DNA of 64,000 bases from Pleomorphochaeta sp. (lineage in GTDB: Bacteria > Spirochaetota > Spirochaetia > Sphaerochaetales > Sphaerochaetaceae), in contig JAQQAS010000037.1 of assembly GCA_028532815.1 (NCBI GenBank), positions 62,001 through 126,000 on the forward strand, in the 5' to 3' direction. This document shows positions 1 to 8,745 of the stretch, in pieces; position 1 is the first letter of the stretch; every line of letters starts with the position of its first letter. A program made the translations under genes and the position numbers. Below the pieces are notes generated by a model. That model did no database searches. It worked only from the letters and a program-made list of their open reading frames with translations, and was not told the origin of the DNA.

Positions 1-983
1 ATATCATAAAATGGAGTTAATTTAAATGAATCATTTTTACCAATAAAAATACTATAATTTTTAGCATGTGCATCTGTGGCAGAAATTAACCAGTTTAGCA
101 TTAATGCTTTAAAAAAAGTAAGTGAATCTTCTTTATTACTAGATCCTCTTAAAATATTAACAATGTCTTTTGGACTAGGTCCACCATCATTTTGATATTT
201 TAAATAGTATGGGATATTTAATATTTGGCAAAAATCTTCTTGAGGAAGTCGAGTTATTATTTTTTTATCTTTACTAATAGCTCTATCAAATCTTTTTACT
301 GCTAATATTTTTTCTCCATCAAAATATAAAATTTTTGATTCTGGAACAGGTAAATTCATTGTAGTGAAAAAATTATTACAATACCATTCATTTTCTATAG
401 AATCAGACAAATCGAGGCCACCTGGTGTTACTCCAATAGGTAATTTAAAGATATGAGTTGTTGGAGTTGTCCCTATAGTTTCTTTCCATTCTCCATTATC
501 ATAGAGTAGCGCAATTTTGGATTGAGATCCTGATAATGATATTTTATAAGGTTCTGAATTATAATTAAAATTTCCTGTTTTAGTATCTCTTATTAAATTA
601 CCTATTTCTTTTTCTGTTAGTGTATTTCCATTGATCCCATTATTAATTTGTAAAAAAGAAGGATCTTCTGCTATTTGTATTGCTCCGATACAGTCTTTTC
701 CAATTTTAGATAATAAACTAAATGAATCACTTTTTTTTATTTGAAATTTGCGTTGTAAGGCTTCTAGTATTTCTTTTTTTTCTGGTAGTAAATTTGAAAA
801 AAAGTTTTCAACAATGTCATTAGTGTATTTATCTTTTCTCATTGGCATAGATAAAGAAAGGCTTCTTGCATGAGAATAATTTAACCATGAAGATAAATAT
901 TGGAAAGTTTCTTCTCCAGAATTTTTTTTCTCCCACTCTCCAACTATAATATTATTCATTGCCACATAAAGTTTCTTCACCAT
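1..983 (-). CDS. hipA: HipA-family Ser/Thr kinase toxin (partial, C-terminus off the window edge)
   Basis: Open from an ATG at 983 to the window edge, 327 codons seen. The order of motifs is that of HipA: an N-terminal subdomain with SLSLSMP (about residues 41-47), the ISLSGSQSK phosphate-loop (148-156, containing the Ser equivalent to the autophosphorylated Ser150 of E. coli), KLP with the ATP-binding Lys180, the catalytic loop TDAHAKN (Asp304, Asn309) and LTPFYD with the metal Asp327. E. coli HipA phosphorylates glutamyl-tRNA synthetase; the target here is unknown. The ATG lies inside the end of hipB (ATGGTGA, 7-base overlap), so the two are translationally coupled. All key residues visible are intact, so the toxin is probably active. 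Confidence 0.92.
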   Translation of the reverse strand, partial: MVKKLYVAMNNIIVGEWEKKNSGEETFQYLSSWLNYSHARSLSLSMPMRKDKYTNDIVENFFSNLLPEKKEILEALQRKFQIKKSDSFSLLSKIGKDCIGAIQIAEDPSFLQINNGINGNTLTEKEIGNLIRDTKTGNFNYNSEPYKISLSGSQSKIALLYDNGEWKETIGTTPTTHIFKLPIGVTPGGLDLSDSIENEWYCNNFFTTMNLPVPESKILYFDGEKILAVKRFDRAISKDKKIITRLPQEDFCQILNIPYYLKYQNDGGPSPKDIVNILRGSSNKEDSLTFFKALMLNWLISATDAHAKNYSIFIGKNDSFKLTPFYD

Positions 984-1225
984 TCTACCTCAGAGTCATT
1001 TATGTCTTCATTTTTTACTAGTTCAATATGATAATCACAAGCTTGAATAAAATTTATAAAACTTTCAATTGTGCATTTAGTATTTCCATTTTCTAATGCA
1101 GAAATAGTTTTAGGTAATATTCCTGATTCTTCATATAGTTGAGTTTGAGTAAGATTGGTTGATTTTCTAATATCTTTCAGGATAGGGCCAAATTGAATAT
1201 GGGTTCTTATTATTTTATTTCTCAT
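977..1225 (-). CDS. hipB: HipB-like XRE antitoxin and autorepressor
   Basis: 82 residues from an ATG at 1225; the frame can be extended two codons to a TTG at 1231, but that would lie upstream of the predicted transcription start. A helix-turn-helix of the XRE/Cro type spans about residues 18-60 (LTQTQLYEESGILPKTISAL). It overlaps the kinase toxin by 7 bases, the classical antitoxin-first hipBA order. HipB proteins neutralise HipA and repress their own promoter at palindromic operators; four such palindromes sit just upstream at 1263-1357. No Shine-Dalgarno is visible before the ATG. Confidence 0.9.
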   Translation of the reverse strand: MRNKIIRTHIQFGPILKDIRKSTNLTQTQLYEESGILPKTISALENGNTKCTIESFINFIQACDYHIELVKNEDINDSEVEW

Positions 1226-1260
1226 ATCCAAAGTATAGTTTATAAAATTTAAATTGTAAA
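1225..1260 (-). promoter_or_regulatory. hipBA promoter, predicted leaderless start
   Basis: On the minus strand a -35 TTTACA (1255-1260), a 17-bp spacer and a -10 TATACT (1232-1237) form a near-consensus sigma-70 promoter. Only six bases separate the -10 box from the hipB ATG, so a start seven bases downstream falls on the A of the ATG itself. There is no ribosome-binding site in that space. Confidence 0.6.
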
Positions 1261-1262
1261 TA

Positions 1263-1357
1263 TACCTTATAGGGTAAAAAACTATATTTTACCTTATAGG
1301 GTAAAATATATTAATTTACCTTTGAGGGTAAAATTATTAAATATACCTTATAGGGTA
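1263..1357. promoter_or_regulatory. Four HipB-type palindromic operators spaced exactly 27 bp
   Basis: TACCTTATAGGGTA occurs at 1263-1276, 1290-1303 and 1344-1357, and the variant TACCTTTGAGGGTA at 1317-1330. Starts are 27, 27 and 27 bp apart. Each is an inverted repeat (TACC and GGTA ends with an AGG/CCT core). The array begins three bases upstream of the hipBA -35 box. E. coli HipB likewise uses several TATCC-N8-GGATA operators at its own promoter, so autoregulation by the adjacent antitoxin is the natural reading. Confidence 0.8.
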
Positions 1358-1659
1358 AAAATAGAGTTAAAATCTTAGTATAGATGATAGTAATTAAGTC
1401 AAATTTAGTTTTTTATTTAACTCTAATATTATTTGTTTTCACTTGTGGAGCAACTTTAGTGATGGTATTATTTTATAAAATCTTACAAATTGAAAAGTGT
1501 ATGATTTAAGAGTAAATTCAAAGTTTACATTGATTTAATCTAAATCCTTCTTTTTAAGTGCTAAAATGCATGTAGACAGGTTTAAGATACTATGAAAAGA
1601 TTAAACTGATATTGAAAATTTGAAGATAGATATAAAAAAATAACATTATAGGAAGTTAT
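1358..1659. other. AT-rich non-coding interval between hipBA and the kinase operon
   Basis: About 300 bases with no credible open reading frame, tRNA or clear hairpin. It must hold the promoter for the rightward kinase operon, but I see no convincing box pair. The kinase ribosome-binding site (AGGAAG) lies at its right end. Confidence 0.5.
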
Positions 1660-2697
1660 ATGGCGAATAGAAAGTGGTTTATTGAACCTAAATATATAGA
1701 AACAAGAGTATATACTTTTTTTATACTTAGTTTTGTTCTAACCTTATTAACTTTATTTTTAGTCTTCTTATCTCATTTTGGTAGAATTGAAAATGAATTG
1801 TGGTTTTTCTTACCATTGATATTATTAGTCGCATTGTTTTTCTATGGTTATTATCACATATATAAACCATATAAAAAGTTTACACATTTACTACAGCTCT
1901 TTAATTCTGGCCAGACATATTCTCATTTTACAGATTTAAAAAATCCACTAAGCAAAGAATTTGAACAAATGGATAATAGGTTAGCACAAATATTAGATAG
2001 TGATATTTTAATGAGTGTAAGTAAAAGACAAGCTCAATATTTAGCTTTACAAAATCAAATTAATCCTCATTTTTTATATAACACCTTAGAGGGAATTAGA
2101 GCAGAAGCCCTAATTGAGGGAAATCATTCAATTAGTTCAATGTGTGAAGCTTTAGCAACATTTTTTAGATATACAATCAGTCATGTTCAAAATTTAGTAC
2201 CATTGTCTCAAGAGTTAGAAAATACTCAAAACTATTTTTTTATCCAACAATATAGATTTGGTGATAGACTTTCTATGAAGGTATCTTTTGTAGATAATTG
2301 TGAAAATGATGCCTTGAGAATAAGGATTCCTAAGTTAACTCTTCAGCCTATTGTAGAAAATGCTATTGTTCATGGCCTAGAATGTAAAAAAGGAAATGGT
2401 TTATTGACTATAAATATTGAAGTATTTGATTCACGTCTATTAATAAGTGTTAAAGATAATGGCGTCGGTATGGAAGAGACTACTTTAAAAAAGCTGAGAG
2501 ATGATTTATCAAAAGAAAGTTCAGATCATATTAATAGTAGCAAAGAACATGGGGGGATTGCTCTACTAAATGTTAATAACAGAATAAAATTATTATTTGG
2601 AGAGAGATACGGTTTAGATGTTACAAGTTGCAAAGGCTTAGGAACTGATGTAACAATTAGCTTACCTTGTGAATATAAAAGTGGTGAGGATAGCTAA
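1660..2697 (+). CDS. Membrane sensor histidine kinase, LytS/YesM type
   Basis: 345 residues, preceded by AGGAAG. Two membrane segments (about 18-38 and 47-67) enclose almost no external domain, so any signal is sensed in the membrane or through a partner. The His_kinase (PF06580) block QNQINPHFLYNTLE (131-144, His137 phosphorylated) is followed by an HATPase with N-box PIVENAIVHGLE (Asn234) and G1 box DNGVGM (266-271). Kinases of this class normally pair with an AraC- or LytTR-type response regulator encoded next door; here none is present and the next gene, overlapping by one base, is a degenerate ABC ATPase. The operon sits upstream of a ribose-type importer, suggesting sugar sensing (inference). 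Confidence 0.9.
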   Translation: MANRKWFIEPKYIETRVYTFFILSFVLTLLTLFLVFLSHFGRIENELWFFLPLILLVALFFYGYYHIYKPYKKFTHLLQLFNSGQTYSHFTDLKNPLSKEFEQMDNRLAQILDSDILMSVSKRQAQYLALQNQINPHFLYNTLEGIRAEALIEGNHSISSMCEALATFFRYTISHVQNLVPLSQELENTQNYFFIQQYRFGDRLSMKVSFVDNCENDALRIRIPKLTLQPIVENAIVHGLECKKGNGLLTINIEVFDSRLLISVKDNGVGMEETTLKKLRDDLSKESSDHINSSKEHGGIALLNVNNRIKLLFGERYGLDVTSCKGLGTDVTISLPCEYKSGEDS

Positions 2698-4157
2698 TGA
2701 AAACAGAGATTCTATGTTTAGAAAAAGTTTTTTATCCTCCATTTTTAGATGATGTAAATTTGCATATATTAAAAGGTGAGATTGTTGGGTTAATTCCTAT
2801 AAACATTTTAGGTGTCGATGAACTAGTTCAATTAATTAGTGAAGGGCTTCCGCTGCACTATGGATTTGTCTCCTACGATGGTACAATCGTTAATGATTAT
2901 TTACAGCCTTCTCCTAAAAAAAACAATATTATGATTATTGATAAAGATTCTAATTTAATTGATTCAATGACAGTTTATGAAAATTTATTTGTAATTAGAA
3001 AAGGTTTTTCTAAGCATATTATTAATAAGAAAATGTTGTATGAGCAAACTCTTAGATTATTAAAAGATGTGAATATTAATATTCCTCCCGATATGTTTGT
3101 TGGTGAATTAGATGTATATGAAAAAGTTGCTATCGAATTAGTCAAAGCTCAGGTTATAGGATCTAAGTTAGTCATTTTAAAAGATATCTCTAGTTTTATA
3201 CATGAGAAAGATATTTTATTACTCCATAAACTTATGAAGAAGTTAAGCAAGAAAGGCATGTCTTTTCTATATGTATGTAATCATCATCAAGAAGCTTTCT
3301 TAGTTAGCGATAGATGCTATCTAATGAAAGAAGGTCATATGGTTAAAAATTTAAATAAAAATGAAATGAAAGATGAAGTTATGCTTTATTACAGCTATGT
3401 ATTTGAACAAAGTCTTTCTACTGAAGAGAGAAAAGAGTTATATGAAAACAATGATGATGGAGATCTTGTATTATCAATAAAGAATATTTGTTATGAAAGT
3501 TTAAAGAATTTAAGTTTTGATTTACATAAAGGGGAAACTATTGTTTTACTTGATAGTGATAATTCCGTTATAGATAATTTATCTAAGTTATTAAAGAATG
3601 AGGGTATGGCTGATTCTGGAAAAATATTAATTGGCGGAAAATCTGTAAATATTAAAGATAGAAATTTAGCTTTTGTTGACAAAAAAGCTTTAAAATCTAA
3701 CTTGTTTGATACTTTATCAGTTATGGATAATGTTCTTTTTTGTGCCGATCATAAACTAAAAAATTTATGGAGTAATCATAAGGTTGAAAAAGCTTTAGCT
3801 CAGTCATTAGAAAAAGATTTTGGAAAAATGATTTATGAGAAAGATTTATTAAATTTAAATGAAGCCCAATTATTTGAGGTTTTATATCTAAAGATGATTT
3901 TTCAAAAACCTTCTGTTTTAGTTTTAGTACAACCTTTTTCTTTTTTAGATATGTATCAAAGGTTAAGAAATATTGAATATTTTGATAAATTAAAACAAAT
4001 GGGAATCTCTATATTGATTTTGGCTTTATCTCTTTCTGATACTCTTCAAGTCTCTGATAAATTACTCTTAGCAACTGATGGGAAAATAGTTAGATCCTAT
4101 AATAGAAAAGAATTTTCATCGCTTTCAAATTTGCATGGGTCTCTTCCAATTAATTAA
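2697..4157 (+). CDS. Degenerate (catalytically dead) tandem ABC ATPase of the RbsA/MglA fold
   Basis: 486 residues, nearly the length of the true RbsA-like ATPase two genes on (502), and alignable along its whole length (compare VGELDVYEKVAIELVKAQ here with VGSLGVGQQQMVEIAKAL there, then FLYVCNHHQEAF with IVYISHRLEELQ). Every catalytic motif is lost in both halves: Walker A positions read GLIPINILGVDE and VLLDSDNSVID, the signature is absent, and Walker B reads LVILKDISS and VLVLVQPFS without the catalytic Glu. The frame is long and intact, so it is a maintained pseudo-ATPase and not a decaying gene. Start overlaps the kinase stop (TAATGA), implying coupled translation. A scaffold or sensor that reports transporter state to the kinase is an inference. 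Confidence 0.75.
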   Translation: MKTEILCLEKVFYPPFLDDVNLHILKGEIVGLIPINILGVDELVQLISEGLPLHYGFVSYDGTIVNDYLQPSPKKNNIMIIDKDSNLIDSMTVYENLFVIRKGFSKHIINKKMLYEQTLRLLKDVNINIPPDMFVGELDVYEKVAIELVKAQVIGSKLVILKDISSFIHEKDILLLHKLMKKLSKKGMSFLYVCNHHQEAFLVSDRCYLMKEGHMVKNLNKNEMKDEVMLYYSYVFEQSLSTEERKELYENNDDGDLVLSIKNICYESLKNLSFDLHKGETIVLLDSDNSVIDNLSKLLKNEGMADSGKILIGGKSVNIKDRNLAFVDKKALKSNLFDTLSVMDNVLFCADHKLKNLWSNHKVEKALAQSLEKDFGKMIYEKDLLNLNEAQLFEVLYLKMIFQKPSVLVLVQPFSFLDMYQRLRNIEYFDKLKQMGISILILALSLSDTLQVSDKLLLATDGKIVRSYNRKEFSSLSNLHGSLPIN

Positions 4158-4256
4158 TATAAACTATTGAAATATTAAACTTTTTAACTCAAATCTTAAA
4201 AATATACCACCTTTTCATGAATTTACATCACTTTTCAACTCTAATTTTCCATGAGA

Positions 4257-4277
4257 CCATAATTATGGTTGAAGGAG
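4257..4277 (+). promoter_or_regulatory. Small palindrome and ribosome-binding site before the importer ATPase
   Basis: A perfect 12-base palindrome CCATAATTATGG (4257-4268) lies just before GAAGGAG (4271-4277), within the 130-base gap between the pseudo-ATPase and the true ATPase. It may be an operator or chance in AT-rich DNA. Confidence 0.3.
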
Positions 4278-4287
4278 TTATTAACCT

Positions 4288-5796
4288 ATGAGTAATGAAT
4301 ATATTGTTGAAATGAAGAATATTACTAAGACTTTTCCTGGTGTAAAAGCGCTAGATAATGTTTCATTTCATCTTAAAAGTGGACAAGTTATGGCTCTGTT
4401 GGGAGAAAATGGAGCTGGTAAATCTACACTAATGAAAATCCTATCTGGTGTTTATACCCGTGACGAAGGTTATTTAAAAATCTTTGGTGAAGAAATTAAA
4501 GGTAATCTTACTCCCAAAAGTGCTCAAGAGTTAGGAGTTTCAATTATTCACCAAGAATTAAATATGTGTGCTCATTTAACTGTTGCTGAGAATATATTCT
4601 TAGGCAAAGAAATCCATAGCAAAGGTTTGCTTAAAGATAAAGAAATGGTTAAAAGATCAAGAGCCGTTCTAGAAAGATTAAAAATTGATATCAATCCAAA
4701 AGCTATTGTAGGTTCTTTAGGTGTTGGTCAACAGCAGATGGTTGAGATTGCAAAAGCTCTAGAATCTAATGCCAAAGTACTTATTATGGACGAACCAACT
4801 AGTGCTTTAACTACTAAAGAAATTGAAGATTTATTTAGAATAATTAGAGAAGTTAAATCTAGAGGTTGTGGCATTGTTTATATTTCCCATAGATTAGAAG
4901 AGCTTCAACATATTGTAGACTATGTAACAATTATGAGAGATGGAAAATATATTGCTGAAGGTGAGTTCAAGCAATTACCTATGCCTAAAATTATTTCTCA
5001 TATGGTTGGCCGTGAAATTACTGAACAATTTCCAAGAGTTAAAACTCAAAGAGGAAAGAAAATTTTCTCAGTTAAGAATTTAAATGCAGGTAGAATGGTG
5101 AGGAATGTAAGTCTCGAAGCTTATGAAGGTGAAATCTTAGGTATCGCAGGTTTAATGGGAGCTGGAAGAACTGAAACTACTAGAGCAATCTTTGGTGTTG
5201 ATCATAAAGATAGTGGTGAAATAATAGTTCAAGATGAAGTAGTTGATATTTCTTGTCCTATGGATGCTATAAAACATGGTATTGTTTTAGCACCTGAAGA
5301 TAGAAAAAAAGATGGCCTATGTACAAAATTATCTGTTAGAGAAAACATTGCATTGGCAAATCTTGATGAATTATGTAATAAAAGTGGTGTCGTAAATAGG
5401 AAAAGAGAAAAAGAAATAGTCGAAAAAGCAATATCTAATTTAAAAATAAAATTACCTACTTCAGAAGTAAATGCTGCAAGCCTTTCAGGTGGTAACCAAC
5501 AAAAAGTTGTTGTAGCTAAATGGTTAGCAAGAAATAGTAAAGTTGTAATTTTTGATGAGCCTACAAGAGGAATCGATGTAGCTGCAAAAGTTGAAATTTA
5601 TAACATCATGAATACTTTAAAACAAAGTGGAATTGCAGTTATTTTTGTTTCAAGTGAAATGCCTGAAGTATTAGGTGTTTCAGATAGAATTGTAGTTATG
5701 TGTGATGGTAAAGTTACTGGATCATTAATTACTGAAGAGACAAACCAAGAAGAAATTTTACAATTAGCAACAAAATTCGAAAATAAGATTGACTAA
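4288..5796 (+). CDS. Sugar ABC importer ATPase, RbsA/MglA type
   Basis: 502 residues with two ABC domains, the usual length for pentose/hexose (CUT2) importer ATPases. First half: Walker A GENGAGKST, signature LGVGQQQM, Walker B LIMDEPTSAL and switch His in ISHR. Second half: the typical weak Walker A GLMGAGRTE, signature LSGGNQQK and Walker B IFDEPTRGID. It energises uptake of a sugar delivered by the binding protein at 6849-7754 through the permease that follows, whose frame it overlaps. The exact sugar (ribose, galactose, allose, xylose class) cannot be read from the sequence. Confidence 0.93.
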   Translation: MSNEYIVEMKNITKTFPGVKALDNVSFHLKSGQVMALLGENGAGKSTLMKILSGVYTRDEGYLKIFGEEIKGNLTPKSAQELGVSIIHQELNMCAHLTVAENIFLGKEIHSKGLLKDKEMVKRSRAVLERLKIDINPKAIVGSLGVGQQQMVEIAKALESNAKVLIMDEPTSALTTKEIEDLFRIIREVKSRGCGIVYISHRLEELQHIVDYVTIMRDGKYIAEGEFKQLPMPKIISHMVGREITEQFPRVKTQRGKKIFSVKNLNAGRMVRNVSLEAYEGEILGIAGLMGAGRTETTRAIFGVDHKDSGEIIVQDEVVDISCPMDAIKHGIVLAPEDRKKDGLCTKLSVRENIALANLDELCNKSGVVNRKREKEIVEKAISNLKIKLPTSEVNAASLSGGNQQKVVVAKWLARNSKVVIFDEPTRGIDVAAKVEIYNIMNTLKQSGIAVIFVSSEMPEVLGVSDRIVVMCDGKVTGSLITEETNQEEILQLATKFENKID

Positions 5797-5809
5797 AAGG
5801 AAGAGAATA

Positions 5810-6817
5810 ATGAATCAAAAATTGGAAAGCCCTTATAAAAGACTACTTGCGATAAGGGGAATGGGACAAGTATTAACAGTTACTATTGGATTGATAATCC
5901 TCTGTATAGTTTTTGGGTTAATGAATCCGATGTTCTTTTCATCAAGAAATGTATCTAATTTGCTAAGGCAAATCGCTCCTATTTTATTAATTGGTATAGG
6001 TCAATCCTACGTTTTATTAATCGGTCAAATTGACTTAAGTATCGGAAGTGTTGTTGGAATGAGTTGTATGATAAGTGCAACTTTGATGACTAGAGGTGTT
6101 ACTCCTCTTGCTGCTGTAATCATTACAATAATTTGTGCTTTGATGGTCGGACTTGTAAATGGATTTTTAGTAGCTTGGTGTAAACTTCCTTCCTTTATTG
6201 CAACTCTAGGAACAATGACAATTGCTAGAGGTATTGCACAAATTGCAAATAATAACTACAACACAGACTCTATTGGAGAAGCCGCAGAAGGTTTTAGAAA
6301 CTTTTTCTATTACGGCAAAAGTTTAGGGTTATACAACACAATTTGGATTGCCTTAGGGTTGTGGTTAATATTTAATTTTGTGCTAACTAGAACAAGAACC
6401 GGCCGTCATATATATGCTGTAGGTTCAAACATTGAAGCTGCAAGATTATCTGGAGTTTCAGTTGTAGCAACAACAATAAAAGCATATTTAGTATCTTCTT
6501 TTGTTTGTTGTGTAGTTGGTTTAATTACCACAGCAACAAGCGGAATGGGCACAATGGATGCAGGAACTTCATATGAGTTATATGCAGTTGCAGCTTCTGT
6601 TATTGGTGGTGTTTCTACTCTAGGTGGACAAGGTTTGTTATTCGGTACTGTAATTGGTGCATCAATTTGGGGTGTTCTTCAAAATGGTCTTCAATTTGCA
6701 GGAGCTCCAATTGCAATAAGAAATATTGTTATTGGAATTATAGTTGTGGTTTCAGTACTACTTGACGTTATTGTAAGAAGCAATAAAGGCAAGAGTTGGA
6801 AAATATTAAAAAAATAA
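5810..6817 (+). CDS. Sugar ABC importer permease, RbsC type
   Basis: 335 residues from the ATG at 5810, chosen because AAGGAAGAG lies at the correct distance; the frame opens seven codons earlier at 5789, overlapping the ATPase gene. About eight to ten hydrophobic segments and the conserved CUT2 permease stretch LIGQIDLSIGSVVGM (BPD_transp_2 family) identify it. The C-terminal region VIGGVSTLGGQG is also typical. It forms the membrane channel of the importer with the ATPase upstream and the binding protein downstream. Confidence 0.92.
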   Translation: MNQKLESPYKRLLAIRGMGQVLTVTIGLIILCIVFGLMNPMFFSSRNVSNLLRQIAPILLIGIGQSYVLLIGQIDLSIGSVVGMSCMISATLMTRGVTPLAAVIITIICALMVGLVNGFLVAWCKLPSFIATLGTMTIARGIAQIANNNYNTDSIGEAAEGFRNFFYYGKSLGLYNTIWIALGLWLIFNFVLTRTRTGRHIYAVGSNIEAARLSGVSVVATTIKAYLVSSFVCCVVGLITTATSGMGTMDAGTSYELYAVAASVIGGVSTLGGQGLLFGTVIGASIWGVLQNGLQFAGAPIAIRNIVIGIIVVVSVLLDVIVRSNKGKSWKILKK

Positions 6818-6848
6818 AAGCAAAATGCTATTTTAAAAGGAGAAAAGA

Positions 6849-7754
6849 ATGAAAAAAGCGTTATTAATCGTTACTCTTTCAATTTTTACAGTTATGGGCC
6901 TATTCGCTCAAGGACAAAATGAGTCTTCAAACAAGAAGGTTTATTTAATTACTATGGACCAAATGGACCAACACTGGCAAAACGTTAATGCTGGTTGTGA
7001 AAAAGCCGTAGCTGAATTTGGTGGAATTGATTACAAATGGTTAGCTCCAGATGTTAAAGATGATAATAAACAAATTGAATCTATTAACAATGCTGTAGCA
7101 GGTGGTGCGGATGTAATCTTATTAGCTGCTAATGGACCTAATGCTGTAACTTCAGCTTTAAAAGAAGCAACATCAGCTGGTGTAAAAATCATTTATGTAG
7201 ATAGTGCTGCAGATTATCCTGGTGAACAAATTTTAGCAACAGATAATGAAGCTGCTGGAACAACTGCTGGTATGCAAATGATTAATGAATTAAAAGCTAA
7301 TGGTGTTACATCTGGTGCTATTGGTATCATTAATGTAAATGCTGCAACAGCTTCAACTGTAGCTCGTGAAAAAGGCTTTAGAAAAGCTTTTGAAGGTACT
7401 GACTATAATATCTTAGAAACTCAATATTGTAATGGTGATGCTGCTATTGCTAAAGATATGAGTGCTAACTTTATCACACAAGGTGTTGTAGGTTTATTTG
7501 GTGCTAACGAGGGTTCAACTGTTGGTGTAGGTAATGCTATTCAAGAAGCAGGTGATGCTGTTGTTGGTGTAGGTTTTGATAAATCTGACATGATCCTATC
7601 ATTAATTGATAAAGGATATATCCTTTGCACAATGGCTCAAAACCCTGACGTAATGGGTTATGAAGGTATTAAAACTGCTATTGATGTTCTTGATGGAAAA
7701 ACTATTGATCAAGCTTATGTTGATACAGGTGTTTCTGTAATTGGTAAGAACTAA
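6849..7754 (+). CDS. Periplasmic sugar-binding protein, RbsB type (Peripla_BP_4)
   Basis: 301 residues with a Sec signal peptide (about 1-20) ending LFAQG, then a type I periplasmic binding fold (VYLITMDQMDQHWQNVNAGCEKA). A strong AAAGGAGAAAAG site precedes the ATG. Unlike the other importers in this window, the binding protein is last in its importer operon, and a strong terminator follows at 7763. The ligand is likely a free monosaccharide; the downstream ROK kinase and SIS isomerase suggest that it is phosphorylated and isomerised inside the cell. Confidence 0.92.
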   Translation: MKKALLIVTLSIFTVMGLFAQGQNESSNKKVYLITMDQMDQHWQNVNAGCEKAVAEFGGIDYKWLAPDVKDDNKQIESINNAVAGGADVILLAANGPNAVTSALKEATSAGVKIIYVDSAADYPGEQILATDNEAAGTTAGMQMINELKANGVTSGAIGIINVNAATASTVAREKGFRKAFEGTDYNILETQYCNGDAAIAKDMSANFITQGVVGLFGANEGSTVGVGNAIQEAGDAVVGVGFDKSDMILSLIDKGYILCTMAQNPDVMGYEGIKTAIDVLDGKTIDQAYVDTGVSVIGKN

Positions 7755-7762
7755 TTAATTTA

Positions 7763-7793
7763 GAGGCACCAATTTGGTGCCTCACTTTTTCTT
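7763..7793 (+). terminator. Rho-independent terminator after the sugar importer
   Basis: Perfect stem GAGGCACCA / TGGTGCCTC (7763-7771 with 7775-7783) followed by ACTTTTTCTT. Confidence 0.85.
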
Positions 7794-7841
7794 GTATTTA
7801 TAATTAATTTTAAAATTTTTTAATTTTTTTGAGGGTTTTTG

Positions 7842-8744
7842 ATGGATTATTATATTGGCTTAGATATCGGAGGTACTAAAATATCTGTTGTTTTATCTAA
7901 TGAAAAGTGTGAAATTTTACATAAAATAAAGTTTTATACAAAGAGTGAGTTTGAAGATAACTTTCAATTAATTATTGATGCAATAAATGAGTTAAAAACA
8001 AAGTGTAGTGAAGAAATTGTCTCCATTGGTATCAGTGCTGGTGGACCTTTAGATAGTGAAAGAGGAATTTTTATAAGTCCTACTCATTTACCTTCATGGC
8101 ATGGTGTCAATATAAAGAAAAGAGTGGAAGATGTATTTAATATACCCACCTTTTTAGAAAATGATGCTAATGCTTGTGCCTTAGCTGAATATTATTATGG
8201 TAATGGTAAAAATAGTAAAAACTTTGCTTTTTTAACCTTTGGAACTGGTCTTGGTGCGGGGTTAATTTTAAACGGTGAACTATATAAAGGCTCTAATGAT
8301 CAAGCTGGAGAAATAGGGCATGTGAGAATAGCTGAAGATGGTCCCTTCTGTTATGGAAAATTTGGGTCTGTTGAAAGCTATTGTTGTGGTGCTGGCATTT
8401 CTTTATTACATGAAAAATTAACAAATCAAAAATTGAGTGCAAAAGAGATTTTTGATAAAGCAGAAAAAGAACATGATTTCTTAGCACTTGAAACGGTTAA
8501 GGAAAGCTCAAAAAAACTTGGATTAACTCTTTCTATATTAATTGATTTATTAGCTCTTGATTGCATTGTAATTGGCAGCATCTATTCAAGAAGTCAAGAA
8601 ATTATAGATAGATTCATGCTTGATGTAATCGATAATGAAATTTTAGATATTAACAAGGGTTTGTGTGATATTAAACCTTCTTTATTAATGGAAAATTTAG
8701 GCGATATAGCTGCTATTACTGTAGCACAAAGAGGATTGAGATAA
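7842..8744 (+). CDS. ROK-family sugar kinase (or ROK regulator-like protein)
   Basis: 300 residues from the ATG at 7842 with GAGGG six bases upstream; a TTG one codon earlier is less likely. DIGGTK near the N-terminus is the phosphate loop of ROK kinases, and FGTGLGAGL is the adenosine/phosphate region. There is no N-terminal helix-turn-helix, which argues for a kinase. The family's zinc motif, normally C-x-C-G-x2-G-C-x-E after a conserved GHxxx His, is partly lost: GHVRIAEDGPFCYGKFGSVES keeps the His and first Cys only. Adjacent to a SIS isomerase (one base between stop and start) and downstream of a CUT2 importer, it probably phosphorylates the imported sugar. Confidence 0.85.
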   Translation: MDYYIGLDIGGTKISVVLSNEKCEILHKIKFYTKSEFEDNFQLIIDAINELKTKCSEEIVSIGISAGGPLDSERGIFISPTHLPSWHGVNIKKRVEDVFNIPTFLENDANACALAEYYYGNGKNSKNFAFLTFGTGLGAGLILNGELYKGSNDQAGEIGHVRIAEDGPFCYGKFGSVESYCCGAGISLLHEKLTNQKLSAKEIFDKAEKEHDFLALETVKESSKKLGLTLSILIDLLALDCIVIGSIYSRSQEIIDRFMLDVIDNEILDINKGLCDIKPSLLMENLGDIAAITVAQRGLR

Positions 8745-8745
8745 G

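Noticed and set aside
1263-1357. Short evenly spaced repeats that look like a small CRISPR array
   Set aside because: Repeats are only 14 bp with 13-bp AT-rich spacers, palindromic, and sit at the hipBA promoter; no cas genes are present. They are operators.
2697-4157. Pseudogene of an ABC ATPase
   Set aside because: The frame is uninterrupted over 486 codons, overlaps the kinase stop by one base and keeps normal codon use, so it is a maintained protein and not decay.
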